A stretch of 64,000 bases of DNA from Bacillota bacterium (GCA_023511455.1 JAIMBJ010000001.1:224340-288339); one strand, 5' to 3'. Counted from the first letter of the stretch, positions 1-12,423 are shown. The notes: generated by a model not told the origin, from the letters alone. Numbers and translations are program-made.

Positions 1-23
1 AACCATCCGGCGTGGAAGCCGTC

Positions 24-1601
24 TTACTCGTTGCGAAGCATCAGCAGACCATATTCGATGCTGTCCACCAGCGCGTGCCACGAGGCTTCGATGATGTTGG
101 TAGAAACGCCAGTCGTACTCCACGTCTGCCCACCATCCTCTGATTCCACAATGACGCGCACTTTGGCGGCGGTGCCCTCACGCACGTTCACCACACGCAC
201 CTTGTAGTCGGTGAGGCGAATGTGCGCCAGCTCGGGGTAGAACTCCAGCAACGCCTTGCGCAGCGCACCGTCCAGCGCGTGGACGGGTCCGTTACCCTCG
301 GCAACGGTGAGCATCTCCCGTCCATCTACCGCCACTTTGACGGTCGCTTCGGTAACGACTTCGCCTCTATCTCCTCGCTTCTCGACGATGACTCGAAAGC
401 CTTTCAACTCGAACAGCTTCCGGTACCTGCCCGTCTGCTGCAACAGCATCAGCTCAAAGGAAGCCTCTGCTGCCTCGAACGAGTAGCCCTCGTTCTCCAT
501 CTGCGCGACTTTCTGCAGCACCCTGCGCACCTCAGGCGTGCTTTTGTCCAGTTGCAAGCCCAGCCGCTGTGCGTGGTGGGCAACCGTTGCCCCTCCCGCC
601 AGCTCCGAGACCAGAATGCGTCGTTCGTTACCGACAGCTGCTGGCGGGATGTGTTCGTACGTGCGCTCGTGCTTCAGCACCGCATCGACGTGTACACCCC
701 CCTTGTGGGCAAACGCACTGCGTCCCACGTAAGGCATTCGATGGTTGTGCGGCATGTTCGCCACTTCATCAATGTATCCTGATAGCGCCGTGAGGTGACG
801 CAGAGAATCGGGTTTCAGGCACTCGTAGCCCATCTTCAGCACCAGCGCAGGGATGATCGAGCACAGGTTGGCGTTGCCAGTGCGCTCGCCATAGCCGTTA
901 ATAGTGCCCTGCACGTGCACCGCGCCGTGCAGCACCGCCATCAGGCTGTTCGCGACACCGCATTCGCTGTCGTTGTGCGCATGGATGCCCAGCGGCGCGT
1001 GCACATGTGGTTTCACCTCATCCATGATTTGCGCGACTTCGTGCGGCAGGGTTCCGCCGTTGGTGTCGCACAGCACCAGCATATCGGCTCCTGCCTCTTG
1101 TGCCGCCTGAAGCGTTTTGATGGCGTACTCGGGGTTGTGTTTGTAGCCGTCGAAAAAGTGCTCCGCGTCGTAGATGACCTGCGGAACACGCTCCTTCAGG
1201 AACTTCACCGAGTCGTAAATCATCTCCAGATTCGCCTGCAAAGACACCTTCAGCGCGTGAGTCACGTGCATATCCCAGCTCTTGCCGAAAATGGTGACGA
1301 CAGGCGTCTCACAGGCGACAAGCGCCTGCAGGTTCTCGTCCTCTTCCGCTTTGAGTTTGGCGCGGCGGGTGCTGCCGAACGCTGCCAGCTTCGCATGTGA
1401 GAACTTTAACTTCCGCGCTCGCTGGAAAAACTCGGTGTCTTTCGGGTTGGAGGCGGGCCAGCCTCCCTCGATATAGTCCATGCCGAACTCGTCCAGCCTT
1501 TGCGCGATTTTGAGTTTGTCCTCCACAGTGAAGTTGACCCCTTCGCCCTGCGAGCCATCGCGCAGGGTGGTGTCGTAGATTTCAATGCGCTGTTTTTCCA
1601 T
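24..1601 (-). CDS. cimA: (R)-citramalate synthase
   Basis: Condenses pyruvate with acetyl-CoA to citramalate, the first step of the threonine-independent route to 2-oxobutyrate and isoleucine. The 525 aa protein has the HMGL-like TIM barrel with DTTLRDG at residues 10-16, the metal-binding HAHND at 207-211 and the [12 protein letters not shown] motif near 232-243, followed by a C-terminal LeuA-type regulatory domain from about residue 385. Length and the Q/G-rich active-site start (DGSQGEG) fit the CimA subfamily rather than LeuA, and a separate, typical leuA lies at 6.5 kb. An AGGAGG Shine-Dalgarno sits 7 nt before the ATG. It is divergent from the gene at 1681. LeuCD, which would act next, are not in the window; LeuB is. 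Confidence 0.93.
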   Translation of the reverse strand: MEKQRIEIYDTTLRDGSQGEGVNFTVEDKLKIAQRLDEFGMDYIEGGWPASNPKDTEFFQRARKLKFSHAKLAAFGSTRRAKLKAEEDENLQALVACETPVVTIFGKSWDMHVTHALKVSLQANLEMIYDSVKFLKERVPQVIYDAEHFFDGYKHNPEYAIKTLQAAQEAGADMLVLCDTNGGTLPHEVAQIMDEVKPHVHAPLGIHAHNDSECGVANSLMAVLHGAVHVQGTINGYGERTGNANLCSIIPALVLKMGYECLKPDSLRHLTALSGYIDEVANMPHNHRMPYVGRSAFAHKGGVHVDAVLKHERTYEHIPPAAVGNERRILVSELAGGATVAHHAQRLGLQLDKSTPEVRRVLQKVAQMENEGYSFEAAEASFELMLLQQTGRYRKLFELKGFRVIVEKRGDRGEVVTEATVKVAVDGREMLTVAEGNGPVHALDGALRKALLEFYPELAHIRLTDYKVRVVNVREGTAAKVRVIVESEDGGQTWSTTGVSTNIIEASWHALVDSIEYGLLMLRNE

Positions 1602-1680
1602 GAATCAGACCTCCTGATAAGAAATGCCGGTTGCAGGTGATAGGATAACCTGTAGCGAAGCTTGTCACGGTGAGTGCAAG

Positions 1681-2751
1681 ATGAACACGGAAATCACTAT
1701 CGACGGTAACCGCTTCCTGATTAACGGACGCCCCACCTATGCAGGCAGATCCTACAAAGGAATGCCTGTCGAAGGCTTGCTGTTCAACTCGCGCATGGTT
1801 CAGGCGATTTTCGACGACGAGTGCGAACAGACACGCAAGCTGTGGGCATATCCCGATACCGGCGTGTGGGACCCTGACCGCAATACCGACGAGTTTTGCA
1901 AGATGCTGCCGGCTTACCGTTCGTATGGACTGCTGGCGGTCACCGTTGGGCTGCAAGGAGGGGGTTCGGTGTACACTCCGGAGGTGTACGACCGCTACAT
2001 CAACTCCGCTTTCACGCCGGAGGGCAAGTTCAAACAGCCTTACTTCGATCGCCTGCTTCGCGTTTTGAAGGCTGCCGACGAGGCGGGTATGGTGGTCATT
2101 GTCAACTACTTCTATGTCAAGCACGCCCGCCGTTTCGTTTCCGAGAAAGTCGTATATGACGTGGTGGTGCGCACGACCGAGTGGCTCCTCTCCACCGGCT
2201 ACCGCAACATTCTGGTGGACGTTGCCAACGAGTCCGCCGAGTGGTGGAACTTCCCCGTTCTGGAGCCGGGCAATATCCACCGGGTGATCGAGATGGTCAA
2301 AGGCGTGACCTATCGGGGCAGGAGGTTGCTGGTGGGAAACAGCACCGGTGGAGGTGACCAGATACCCACCGAAGCATGGCTGGAGGCGGAGGACATCACC
2401 CTGCCGCACGGCAACGGCTGTATGCCCGACGAACTGCGCCGCAAAATCCAGCGTATCCGCCAGTCCACCGCCTACCGCAAACGTCCGCGCCCCATTGTGG
2501 TCAACGAAGACAGCGTTCACCTCGATAACCTCGAAGCCGCGCTGAGTGAATACGCCTCGTGGGGCTTCTACCATCAGGGCTACGGTAGTATGTACAGAGA
2601 CCGCCGTATGGACTGGACGGTGAAACCCCGCGAACGAGACTTCGCCCAGCTCAGCGGTTTCCAGACCGTTCCGGTGAATTGGTCTATTAACGACGAACAT
2701 AAGCGTGCCTTTTTCCAGAAGCTCAAAGAGATAACCGGAGGCAGCTCGTGA
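1681..2751 (+). CDS. Glycoside hydrolase-like TIM-barrel protein
   Basis: A 356 aa cytoplasmic protein with no signal peptide. It resembles clan A (GH5/GH2-like) TIM barrels: an Asn-Glu pair at 183-184 in a LVDVANES strand-end context fits the acid/base position, and Glu276 in PIVVNED fits the nucleophile position. A conserved LPHGNG lies near 241. I do not recognise a characterised family, so substrate is unknown. The ATG at 1681 follows GGTGAG; the reading frame is open further upstream (to 1624) but without a ribosome site. Its TGA overlaps the GTG start of the following transporter gene by 4 nt, so the two are translationally coupled. Confidence 0.6.
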   Translation: MNTEITIDGNRFLINGRPTYAGRSYKGMPVEGLLFNSRMVQAIFDDECEQTRKLWAYPDTGVWDPDRNTDEFCKMLPAYRSYGLLAVTVGLQGGGSVYTPEVYDRYINSAFTPEGKFKQPYFDRLLRVLKAADEAGMVVIVNYFYVKHARRFVSEKVVYDVVVRTTEWLLSTGYRNILVDVANESAEWWNFPVLEPGNIHRVIEMVKGVTYRGRRLLVGNSTGGGDQIPTEAWLEAEDITLPHGNGCMPDELRRKIQRIRQSTAYRKRPRPIVVNEDSVHLDNLEAALSEYASWGFYHQGYGSMYRDRRMDWTVKPRERDFAQLSGFQTVPVNWSINDEHKRAFFQKLKEITGGSS

Positions 2752-3650
2752 ACGCCTTCGGCATCTTCTGGCAGGTCATCTTTCCTATCTTTTTCATTAT
2801 CCTTGTGGGCGCGCTGTTAGAACGCGCCCTCACACTGGATATCTCGACTCTGACGCGCATCAACTTCTATGCCTTCGTGCCTGCGCTTGTCTTCGTCAAG
2901 ATGCTACAGGCAGACCTCAGTCTGCTGACGATGGGAGACATCGCGCTGTTTGTTCTGATGCACAGTGCACTGATGTTCCTCATCGCTCTGCTGCTCTACC
3001 GGCACAGCGTGTTTCAGCCCTATCGCAAGGTGCTGTTGCTGGCCTCCATGCTAACCAACGCCGGCAACTATGGTATTCCTTTTGTGTTGCTCGCCTTTGG
3101 CGACCGCTACATGAGCGTCGCCACGGTGGTGCTGCTTGTGCAAAACCTGATGACTTTTACCTTCGGCGTGCTGCTGATGGAAAGCGGGCAGCCGCACAGA
3201 GTGCACATCCTCCGCGCTGTCGCCCGTTTGCCGGTCATCTACGCGCTGGCTGCCGCTCTGCTGTTCAACGCCTTTTCCATCCAGCTGCCGAAGCCTCTGG
3301 CGATACCGCTCGACTACATGGCAGACGCTCTGGTTCCCGTCGCCCTGCTCACACTGGGCACGCAGCTGGGCAGGGGCATCGGGTGACCGTCTGTCGTGCT
3401 TGTTTCGCTGCCGGTTGCACTGCGTCTGGTGATTGCGCCCCTGCTCGCGCTGGCGATGCTACCTCTCTTCACCTTTTCCCGGGATGTCGGCGCGGTACTG
3501 GTCGCCACTGCCGGGTTACCGATAGCGGTAAACGTCTTTATCCTCAGCGCACAGTATCGCACTCAGGAGGCTTTTGCCTCGCAAATCGTTACCGGGTCCA
3601 CCTTACTCAGCGCGGTGAGTCAATCGGTATGGCTTACCCTCTTGCGCTGA
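2748..3650 (+). pseudogene. AEC-family transporter, interrupted by in-frame TGA
   Basis: Together the two parts encode about 300 residues of an auxin efflux carrier (AEC) family permease, the normal family length with about ten membrane segments. The first 212 codons (GTG start at 2748) end at a TGA at 3384-3386, after a TLGTQLGRGIG segment that normally leads into the second half. Reading straight on in the same frame gives 88 more hydrophobic codons ending at 3650. There is no frameshift; a single base change (for example TGA for CGA or TGG) explains it. TGA is used as a normal stop by neighbouring genes, so a reassigned code is unlikely. It may be a recent pseudogene, a sequencing error, or read-through. 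Confidence 0.75.
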
Positions 3651-3654
3651 CTGC

Positions 3655-5075
<1,421 letters not shown>

Positions 5076-5166
5076 TGGGCAAACCTCCTGACGTTCTTAT
5101 GTTGCGGAAGTGGTGTGGAAAGAGATAGATTCGGTCGGCGTTCTGCCTCATGGTGACGCGAAAACA

Positions 5167-5191
5167 GCGCGGCAGAAACCTCGCCCTCCAG
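5167..5191. repeat. Dispersed 25 nt repeat, copy 1
   Basis: Matches the segment at 33819-33843 at 21 of 25 positions (core CGGCAG...CCTCGCCC). Both copies are intergenic, next to the 5' end of leuB here and in the convergent ilvD/cytochrome gap there. Confidence 0.5.
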
Positions 5192-5231
5192 CGGGCTGTC
5201 ATCGCGAATCACGGAATTGGTGAGCGTTCTC

Positions 5232-5423
5232 TTACGCAGGGGTGGAATTATGGATGGATACATCTCCTGCCAGCGGCACGGGGTATCCAATATCAACCTC
5301 CGTGTCGGCTTCCTCGGCGGAGAGCCAGTTGCAGGGCAGAAGGAGACGCGGTCGCGTGCGCGGTATTCTCACCGGCACGAAACCGCATCTCAGACTCTGG
5401 TTTGTTTGTTTTGGCATGTCCAT
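5232..5423 (-). CDS. Possible 63 aa hypothetical protein
   Basis: A small ORF that starts 6 nt after the stop of the NYN gene, in the gap before leuB. The sequence is rich in Arg/Pro at its start and acidic later, with no hydrophobic segment and no recognised family. The nearest GGAGG is 17 nt before the ATG, which is too far for efficient initiation. It could be a chance ORF or a decayed gene. Confidence 0.25.
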   Translation of the reverse strand: MDMPKQTNQSLRCGFVPVRIPRTRPRLLLPCNWLSAEEADTEVDIGYPVPLAGDVSIHNSTPA

Positions 5424-5429
5424 CTGTAA

Positions 5430-6056
5430 TTACTGCGTTTCCTCCGGCATGTATTCGCGCGCTATTGCGACCTCATCGTATTCCGGCATCCTGTCGGTGC
5501 GTGCGATATGCGAAGCCATCTCGCGCAGGTCGAAGTAGTTGCGCCCGACCACGTTGCGCAGTTCGCGCGCGGTCATATCGGGATGAGCAACCACCGCTAT
5601 CCGCTTGCCCTTACAGCGCAACAGTTCCAGTGCGCGCTCGAAGTCGCCGTCTCCGCTCATCAGCACGCACATGTCAAACAGGTTGACGGTGTTGAACATG
5701 TCGATAACCAGCTCGACGTCCAGATTAGCCTTCTCTACAATCTCACCGGTTGCGTCGTCAATCACCTGTTTAATGTTCTTGGTGCGCACAATGTAGCCGG
5801 AATACATCAGATACTCATGGAACCGAATATCCCGAGCCAGGGTCGCGCTGTCCGCGCCAGTATAATAGTATGCCTCACTAATCACGTTGTTTTGTGCTGG
5901 ACCGAAGAAGTGCAGCACCTTCCGAAAATCGATGAACCAGCCCAACCGTTTCTGGGCGTAATACATATTCGCCCCATCCACAAAGATGCTCACGCGAAGG
6001 GGCGGCTGACGTATCAGAATGCCCCGTTCGTACCTCCACGTGTCGCGTGAGTACAT
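5430..6056 (-). CDS. NYN (LabA/DUF88-type PIN-like) domain protein
   Basis: A 208 aa NYN-domain protein, a PIN-like nuclease fold. Visible acidic residues fit the metal site: VDGANMYY near residue 30, a NLDVELVIDM segment near 110, and LMSGDGDFERALE near 132. RNA is the likely substrate for the family, but the role of this copy is unknown. The start is ATG at 6056 because the AAAGGAGG ribosome site immediately precedes it (4 nt gap); the longer frame from 6071 would include that site. It sits inside the leuA-leuB stretch of the branched-chain amino acid operon. Confidence 0.8.
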   Translation of the reverse strand: MYSRDTWRYERGILIRQPPLRVSIFVDGANMYYAQKRLGWFIDFRKVLHFFGPAQNNVISEAYYYTGADSATLARDIRFHEYLMYSGYIVRTKNIKQVIDDATGEIVEKANLDVELVIDMFNTVNLFDMCVLMSGDGDFERALELLRCKGKRIAVVAHPDMTARELRNVVGRNYFDLREMASHIARTDRMPEYDEVAIAREYMPEETQ

Positions 6057-6079
6057 AGCGCCTCCTTTCAATGTGCGTT

Positions 6080-6523
6080 TTAGATTGTTTTTCCTTTATA
6101 CATCGCCTCCACGTGTTCCTGCATGAACGGGCGAACTCCGGGAAAGGAGGTTCTTTTTTCGTTTTGCGGTTGCTCCAGGCTTTGCTGGATGGACTCGCGC
6201 GCGCGTTGCAGGCGTTCACGGGTGCGTCTGCGTTGTTCCTCGCGCTCAGGAAACGCCAACCCCCTCGCCATCCCGATAGTCAGCGACAACAGGGCGTAGA
6301 CAAGCCAGAGATTCCCGTAGAACAGGGAACCCTCCACCCACAACGGCAAGGGGATGAGCAGGCTGAACAGGTATAGCGTGGTCATCCAGCGCGTCCATTC
6401 GGCACGCAGGGAGAACCCCAGCCGATTGGCGATGCCGTGCCCCAGCAAGCCGCCCACAAAAAACAGCCCTATGGACGGCAGGTACACCTGAAGCATTCCC
6501 AAAGCTGTTTGCCAGTGGTTCAT
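6080..6523 (-). CDS. Small membrane protein of unknown function
   Basis: A 147 aa protein with about three hydrophobic segments (near residues 10-32, 45-62 and 66-85), a basic/acidic Arg-Glu rich helix (about 90-118) and a polar tail. No family recognised. It begins 1 nt after the leuA stop, so it is almost certainly cotranscribed with leuA and perhaps translationally coupled. Confidence 0.65.
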   Translation of the reverse strand: MNHWQTALGMLQVYLPSIGLFFVGGLLGHGIANRLGFSLRAEWTRWMTTLYLFSLLIPLPLWVEGSLFYGNLWLVYALLSLTIGMARGLAFPEREEQRRRTRERLQRARESIQQSLEQPQNEKRTSFPGVRPFMQEHVEAMYKGKTI

Positions 6524-6524
6524 G

Positions 6525-8096
6525 TCACACGTGTTCCAGCTCTTCGGCCATGGCGGTGCGTCGCCCGCCCGACCGCTTGTCCAGGAGCTTATTCAATGCC
6601 TGTACGTACGCCTTCGCGCTGGCAACCACGATATCGGTGGCGGAGCCTCTGCCGGTAAACACATCGCCTTCCTGCCCCCGAACGCGCACCGTTACCTCTG
6701 CCATGGCATCGATGCCTTCTGTGACAGCCTGCATGGTGAATTCGAGCAGCTCGTTGGGTGCCTGCACGATATTATTAATCGCGCTGTAGGCAGCGTCAAC
6801 GGGCCCCGTGCCAGTGGCGGTTGCGGTACGCTCTTCGCCGTTGGCGTGACGCAGCTTCACCGTAGCGGTGGGCACTATCTTGTCGCCTGCCAGTGCCTGC
6901 ACGTGCACCAGCTCATAGGTTTGCACCACCGTAGAAGCGGCGTCGGCAACCAGAGCCTCCAAATCCTCGTCGTACACCTGCTTTTTCTTGTCTGCCAGTT
7001 CGAGGAACTTTTCGTAGATGCGCTCGAATTGCTCGTTTTCCAGACGGTAGCCGAGCTCTTCCAGCCGGTGGCGTACACCATGCCTTCCGCTTCGTGCGGT
7101 GAGGATAATCTTGCTTTCGGTAATGCCAACCGTGCGCGGATCGATAATCTCGTAGGTGGTACGCTCCTTCAGCACGCCGTCCTGATGGATGCCTGACGAG
7201 TGCGCAAAGGCGTTCGCGCCCACGATGGCTTTGTTCGGCGGCACCAGAATGCCCGTCAGGGTGCTGACCAGGCGGCTGGTCTTGTAGATTTCGGTGGTGT
7301 TGATGCCCGTGTACATGTCTTTGAACACGTCCTTGCGGGTGTGTATCGCCATGACCACCTCTTCCAGCGAGGTATTACCCGCGCGCTCGCCGATGCCGTT
7401 GATGGTGACTTCTACCTGTCGCGCACCGTTCAGCACTCCAGCCAGCGTATTGGCGGTTGCCATGCCTAAATCGTCGTGGCAGTGTACCGAGACGATGGCT
7501 TTGTCGATGTTGGGCACGTTGTTCATAATGCCGCGAATGAGCGCACCGAACTCCTCGGGCACGGTATAGCCTGTGGTGTCGGGCACGTTAATCACGGTGG
7601 CTCCCGCGTCGATAACGGCTTCAATCACGCGGTAGATGTATTCGGGGTCAGCACGCCCGGCGTCCTCGAGGAAGTATTCCACCTCGTCCACGAAGCGGCG
7701 GGCGAACTTGACCGCGTCCACGCCGCGCTCCAGCGCTTCCTCACGCGACATGCGCAGCTTGTACTTGAGGTGGATATCGGAGACACCGAGACCGGTATGA
7801 ATGCGCGGGCGTTTGGCGGGCTTCAGCGCCTCTGCAGCGACTTCAATGTCCTTATGCACGGCGCGGGTAAGCCCACACACCGCTGCGTTCTGCACGATTT
7901 TGCTGACCTCGTTGACCGCGCGAAAGTCGCCGGGTGAGGAGATGGGGAACCCGGCTTCGATCACGTCCACGCCAAGACGTTCCAGCTGACGGGCTATTTC
8001 GATTTTCTCCTCCACGTTCAGCGATGCGCCCGGAGATTGTTCTCCATCGCGCAGGGTGGTGTCAAAGACGTAGATACGTACCCCATCACTGCTCAT
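6525..8096 (-). CDS. leuA: 2-isopropylmalate synthase
   Basis: Condenses 2-oxoisovalerate with acetyl-CoA, the first committed step of leucine synthesis. The 523 aa protein has DTTLRDGEQSPG at 12-23, the metal-binding VHCHDDLGMATAN, the NGIGERAGNTSLEEV signature and a C-terminal LeuA allosteric dimer domain (about 370-505), so leucine feedback is expected. It lies 57 nt after ilvC on the same strand and 1 nt before the small membrane-protein gene. An AGGA site precedes the ATG. Confidence 0.97.
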   Translation of the reverse strand: MSSDGVRIYVFDTTLRDGEQSPGASLNVEEKIEIARQLERLGVDVIEAGFPISSPGDFRAVNEVSKIVQNAAVCGLTRAVHKDIEVAAEALKPAKRPRIHTGLGVSDIHLKYKLRMSREEALERGVDAVKFARRFVDEVEYFLEDAGRADPEYIYRVIEAVIDAGATVINVPDTTGYTVPEEFGALIRGIMNNVPNIDKAIVSVHCHDDLGMATANTLAGVLNGARQVEVTINGIGERAGNTSLEEVVMAIHTRKDVFKDMYTGINTTEIYKTSRLVSTLTGILVPPNKAIVGANAFAHSSGIHQDGVLKERTTYEIIDPRTVGITESKIILTARSGRHGVRHRLEELGYRLENEQFERIYEKFLELADKKKQVYDEDLEALVADAASTVVQTYELVHVQALAGDKIVPTATVKLRHANGEERTATATGTGPVDAAYSAINNIVQAPNELLEFTMQAVTEGIDAMAEVTVRVRGQEGDVFTGRGSATDIVVASAKAYVQALNKLLDKRSGGRRTAMAEELEHV

Positions 8097-8153
8097 GATT
8101 CATCACCTGTCCTTTTGGGGCTTACAGGCTTATGCTGCACCCCGTTTGTCCCG

Positions 8154-9432
<1,279 letters not shown>

Positions 9433-9743
9433 AGGATACCTCCCTTCGTTTTGCGCGGAGCGCCGCCAGAAAACCTGCGATCGCACCCAGCACCACAAAC
9501 AACGCCAGGTTCACCAGCAGGTTGCGCACTGTATCCAGCCCCAGCCGGTCGGTAATGGCATTGTAGATACGCCAGAGTATCCAGTTGGCGGTGAGGAGCA
9601 ATCCCCACAGCAAACCGGTGAGAGCGCGCCTGCTCTTTGCCCATGCGATGCCTGCCCCAAGCAAGGGACCGGCTATCGCCAGCGCAAGGAACAGCGTATC
9701 CACCTGCTTCGCTGTGATTATCTCCTGCACCGCCAGGCCTCCT

Positions 9744-10259
9744 TCATGCGGTCTTGGTGCCCCGTGCCATCGCAATGACGCCGGTACGAGCCATTTCCCG
9801 AATGCCGTACGGCGCCATCAAACGGGCAAAGGCATCGATCTTTTCCGGCCCGCCCGTCAGCTCGATAAGGAATGTCTTCTCGCTGACGTCGATGACGCGA
9901 CCGCGAAACACCTCCGCCAGTTGCAGTATCTCCGAGCGGTCCTTCGGCTCGGCGTTTACTTTGATGAGCGCGAGCTCGCGTTCCACCGCCGTGTGCTCCA
10001 CATAGTCTACCACCCGGATGACCTCTATCAGCTTATTGAGCTGCTTGGTAATCTGTTCGAGCACACGGTCGTCGCCTCGCGCCACGATGGTCATCCGCGA
10101 GATTTCGGGGTTCTCGGTCACCGAGACTGCCAGCGACTCGATGTTGAACCCGCGTCGCGCGAACAATCCTGCCACCCTTGCCAGCACACCCGGGTGGTTC
10201 TGCACCAGCGCGGTTATCGTATGCTGGTGTTCTCTGCCGTTATCCGTTATCCCTGCCAT
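9744..10259 (-). CDS. ilvN: Acetolactate synthase small (regulatory) subunit
   Basis: A 171 aa regulatory subunit that binds valine and stimulates the catalytic subunit. It has an N-terminal ACT domain (TITALVQNHPGVLARVAGLF onward, residues about 12-85, with GFNIESLAVS) and the usual C-terminal domain with KTFLIELTGGPEKIDAF. The start at 10259 (MAGITDN) is chosen over the longer frame from 10337, which would overlap ilvB. It lies 14 nt after ilvB. It could equally be named ilvH. Confidence 0.95.
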   Translation of the reverse strand: MAGITDNGREHQHTITALVQNHPGVLARVAGLFARRGFNIESLAVSVTENPEISRMTIVARGDDRVLEQITKQLNKLIEVIRVVDYVEHTAVERELALIKVNAEPKDRSEILQLAEVFRGRVIDVSEKTFLIELTGGPEKIDAFARLMAPYGIREMARTGVIAMARGTKTA

Positions 10260-10273
10260 TGCGTCTGCACCCC

Positions 10274-12064
10274 TTATTGCCTTGCGGGCTGTTCCACGAA
10301 CCGTTTCAGGATTTCCTCCTGGTCTGCAAACGACCATTGTTCGCCGTCGGTGTCCACCGTTACGCGCAGCTGCTCAAGGTCTTTGCGCAGCATCATCTGC
10401 TCGATGCTCTGCCCGGAGGGAATCATCGGGTAGACGTTTTCTTCGGTTGGCACGACGAAGTCGATGACCACCGGCTTATGTTTCTGGCTGAGCGCCTCTC
10501 GGAGGGCAGGTTCCACATCTTCCGCGCGGGTCACCTGCATGCCAATAGCCCCGTATGCCTCTGCCAGCTTCACAAAGTCGGGTGAGGCTTGCAGGTCGAC
10601 ATGGCTGTATCGTTCGCTCCAGAACAGTTCCTGCCACTGGCGCACCATGCCCAGCGAGCGGTTGTTGATAATCGCCACCACGATAGGCAGTTCGTACACC
10701 ACGGCGGTCATCAGCTCCTGCACGGTCATCTGGAAGGAGCCATCGCCGTCGATGCACACCACCTTCTCGTTGGGTAGGGCGAGCTGTACGCCGATGGCGG
10801 CTGGCAATCCGAAGCCCATAGTGCCCAGCCCACCAGAGGTGATAAACTGGCGCGGACGCTTGACCTTGTAGTATTGCGCTGCCCACATCTGGTGTTGCCC
10901 CACACCGGTGGTCACAATCGCATTGCCCTCCGTGACCCGCCAGATTTCGTCGATAACGTACTCCGCGTGCATCTGCCCGTCTTTGGGGTAGACGAGCGGG
11001 AACATTCGCTTCCATTCCATAATCTGGCGGTTCCATTCGGTGGCTGGGCGGGGTTCCACATATTTGAGCAGCTCCCGTAACACCGTCTTGACATCACCGA
11101 CGATGGGGATGTCGCAGTGCACCACCTTGCCGATTTCCGCCGGGTCAATGTCGATGTGGATGACCTTGGCGTACTTGGCGAACTGGTCCAGCTTGCCGGT
11201 GACGCGGTCGTCGAAACGCGCTCCTACCGCAATCAGCAGGTCGCAGTTATGCACGGCGTGGTTGGCGTAGGCAGTGCCATGCATCCCCAGCATACCCAGG
11301 CTATTCGGGTGAGTTTCGTCGATGGCGCCTTTGCCCATCAGGGTGGTGGTCACCAGAATGTTGGTTCGCTCGGAAAGCTCGGTTATCTCCGCCTGTGCTC
11401 CCGATTGCACCGCACCACCGCCTACATACAGCACCGGGCGTTTCGCCTCTTTAATCGCCTGAGCGGCTTTGCGAATCTGCATTTCGTGTCCCCTGTACGT
11501 CGGGCGGTAGGAGGGAATATCCGGGTTCTTCTGATATGAAGACGGGTCCCACTCTATCTTGCCAAGGCTGACGTCCAGAGGGATGTCTACAAGCACAGGG
11601 CCGGGGCGCCCCGATCGCGCGATATAAAAGGCTTCGGCAATGACGCGCGGAATGTCTTCCGTGCGCCGCAGCAGATAGTTGTGTTTGGTAATCGGCATGG
11701 AGATGCCGATGGCATCGGTTTCCTGAAAAGCGTCTTTGCCGATGTAGGTGGTACGCACCTGCCCGGTGAGCGCGACCATGGGGATGGAATCCATTTGGGC
11801 GGTGGCGATTCCGGTGATGAGGTTGGTGGCTCCAGGACCGCTGGTGACCAGACATACGCCCACTTTGCCGGTAGCGCGCGCATAACCATCTGCCATGTGC
11901 GCTGCTCCCTGCTCATGGCGTACCAGGATGTGTTGAATGTCCCGGTAGTCGTACAGCGCGTCGTAGATGGGCAAGACCGCGCCGCCCGGGTAGCCGAAAA
12001 TGTGCTCCACGCCTTCCTGTCGCAGACATTCCAGCAGGATTTGTGCTCCAGACCATTTTGCCAT
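10274..12064 (-). CDS. ilvB: Acetolactate synthase large (catalytic) subunit
   Basis: Thiamine-diphosphate-dependent enzyme making acetolactate and acetohydroxybutyrate. The 596 aa protein shows FGYPGGAVLPIYDAL, the catalytic glutamate in RHEQGAAHMADGYARA, the FAD/central domain, and the ThDP motif GDGSFQMTVQE...NNRSLGMVRQWQ. The start at 12064 has GGGAGG 10 nt upstream; the longer frame to 12115 would read through the leader terminator. It is the first gene of the operon and is preceded by a T-box leader. Confidence 0.97.
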   Translation of the reverse strand: MAKWSGAQILLECLRQEGVEHIFGYPGGAVLPIYDALYDYRDIQHILVRHEQGAAHMADGYARATGKVGVCLVTSGPGATNLITGIATAQMDSIPMVALTGQVRTTYIGKDAFQETDAIGISMPITKHNYLLRRTEDIPRVIAEAFYIARSGRPGPVLVDIPLDVSLGKIEWDPSSYQKNPDIPSYRPTYRGHEMQIRKAAQAIKEAKRPVLYVGGGAVQSGAQAEITELSERTNILVTTTLMGKGAIDETHPNSLGMLGMHGTAYANHAVHNCDLLIAVGARFDDRVTGKLDQFAKYAKVIHIDIDPAEIGKVVHCDIPIVGDVKTVLRELLKYVEPRPATEWNRQIMEWKRMFPLVYPKDGQMHAEYVIDEIWRVTEGNAIVTTGVGQHQMWAAQYYKVKRPRQFITSGGLGTMGFGLPAAIGVQLALPNEKVVCIDGDGSFQMTVQELMTAVVYELPIVVAIINNRSLGMVRQWQELFWSERYSHVDLQASPDFVKLAEAYGAIGMQVTRAEDVEPALREALSQKHKPVVIDFVVPTEENVYPMIPSGQSIEQMMLRKDLEQLRVTVDTDGEQWSFADQEEILKRFVEQPARQ

Positions 12065-12102
12065 GTTGAATACGACCTCCCTCTGTGTAGCCTTGATATT
12101 AC

Positions 12103-12137
12103 AAAAGCCTCTCATCCCTCAAGGGACGAGAGGCTTT
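12103..12137 (-). terminator. Regulated terminator of the T-box leader
   Basis: Minus-strand hairpin with stem AAAGCCTCTCGTCCC / GGATGAGAGGCTTTT (one G-U pair) and a TTGAG-type loop, followed by only a short T run. It lies about 40 nt before the ilvB start and just after the T-box sequence, the normal place for the competing terminator. Confidence 0.85.
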
Positions 12138-12417
12138 ATGACCTCACGCGGTACCACCCTTGTTGCTCGCGCCGGAGGGCGGGTACAGTAAACCGTTAAC
12201 GGCTGCGCGAGCCACTCTTGCGCGATATCGGGCGCACCCGGAGAGACTTACTTGCAAGATGCCTCCTCTTTCAGCCTCTCTGCTCCGAGGCGAGTTTCGG
12301 CAGGGGCGTCTACTGCCTCGCACCCACCGGCAGCTCTCTGTAAGTCCGCCGTCTGCCTACTACTCCTCTTCATCGCGTTCCCGATATGAACTTGTCGATA
12401 GGATTGCTCTGATTGGT
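12103..12417 (-). promoter_or_regulatory. T-box leader of the ilv-leu operon
   Basis: On the minus strand the leader shows, in order, GAAGAGGAGTAGTAG (12371-12357), typical of the base of Stem I, then AGAGAGCTGCCGGTGGGTG and GCGAGGCAG typical of the Stem I tip, a candidate specifier region GAAACTCGCCTCGGAG (about 12299-12284), the conserved T-box AGGGTGGTACCGCG (12160-12147), and a terminator hairpin (12137-12103). T-boxes bind uncharged tRNA and switch to the antiterminator form. The specifier is most likely CTC (leucine, 12294-12292) given the downstream genes, but an ACT reading is not excluded by eye. Confidence 0.9.
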
Positions 12418-12423
12418 GCATAA

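Larger units (their letters stand above)
5076..5429. other. Intergenic stretch with a small candidate ORF and a dispersed-repeat copy
   Basis: This 354 nt gap between leuB and the NYN gene (both minus strand) holds the leuB ribosome site, a 25 nt motif at 5167-5191 that recurs at 33819-33843, and a 63-codon minus-strand ORF described separately. I see no convincing promoter or terminator. Confidence 0.5.

Noticed and set aside
1582..2700. 372-codon minus-strand ORF
   Set aside because: Lies opposite the glycosidase-like gene, whose frame has motifs, a ribosome site and a coupled downstream gene.
12160..12423. 87-codon plus-strand ORF
   Set aside because: Lies over the T-box leader; its composition reflects RNA structure, not coding.
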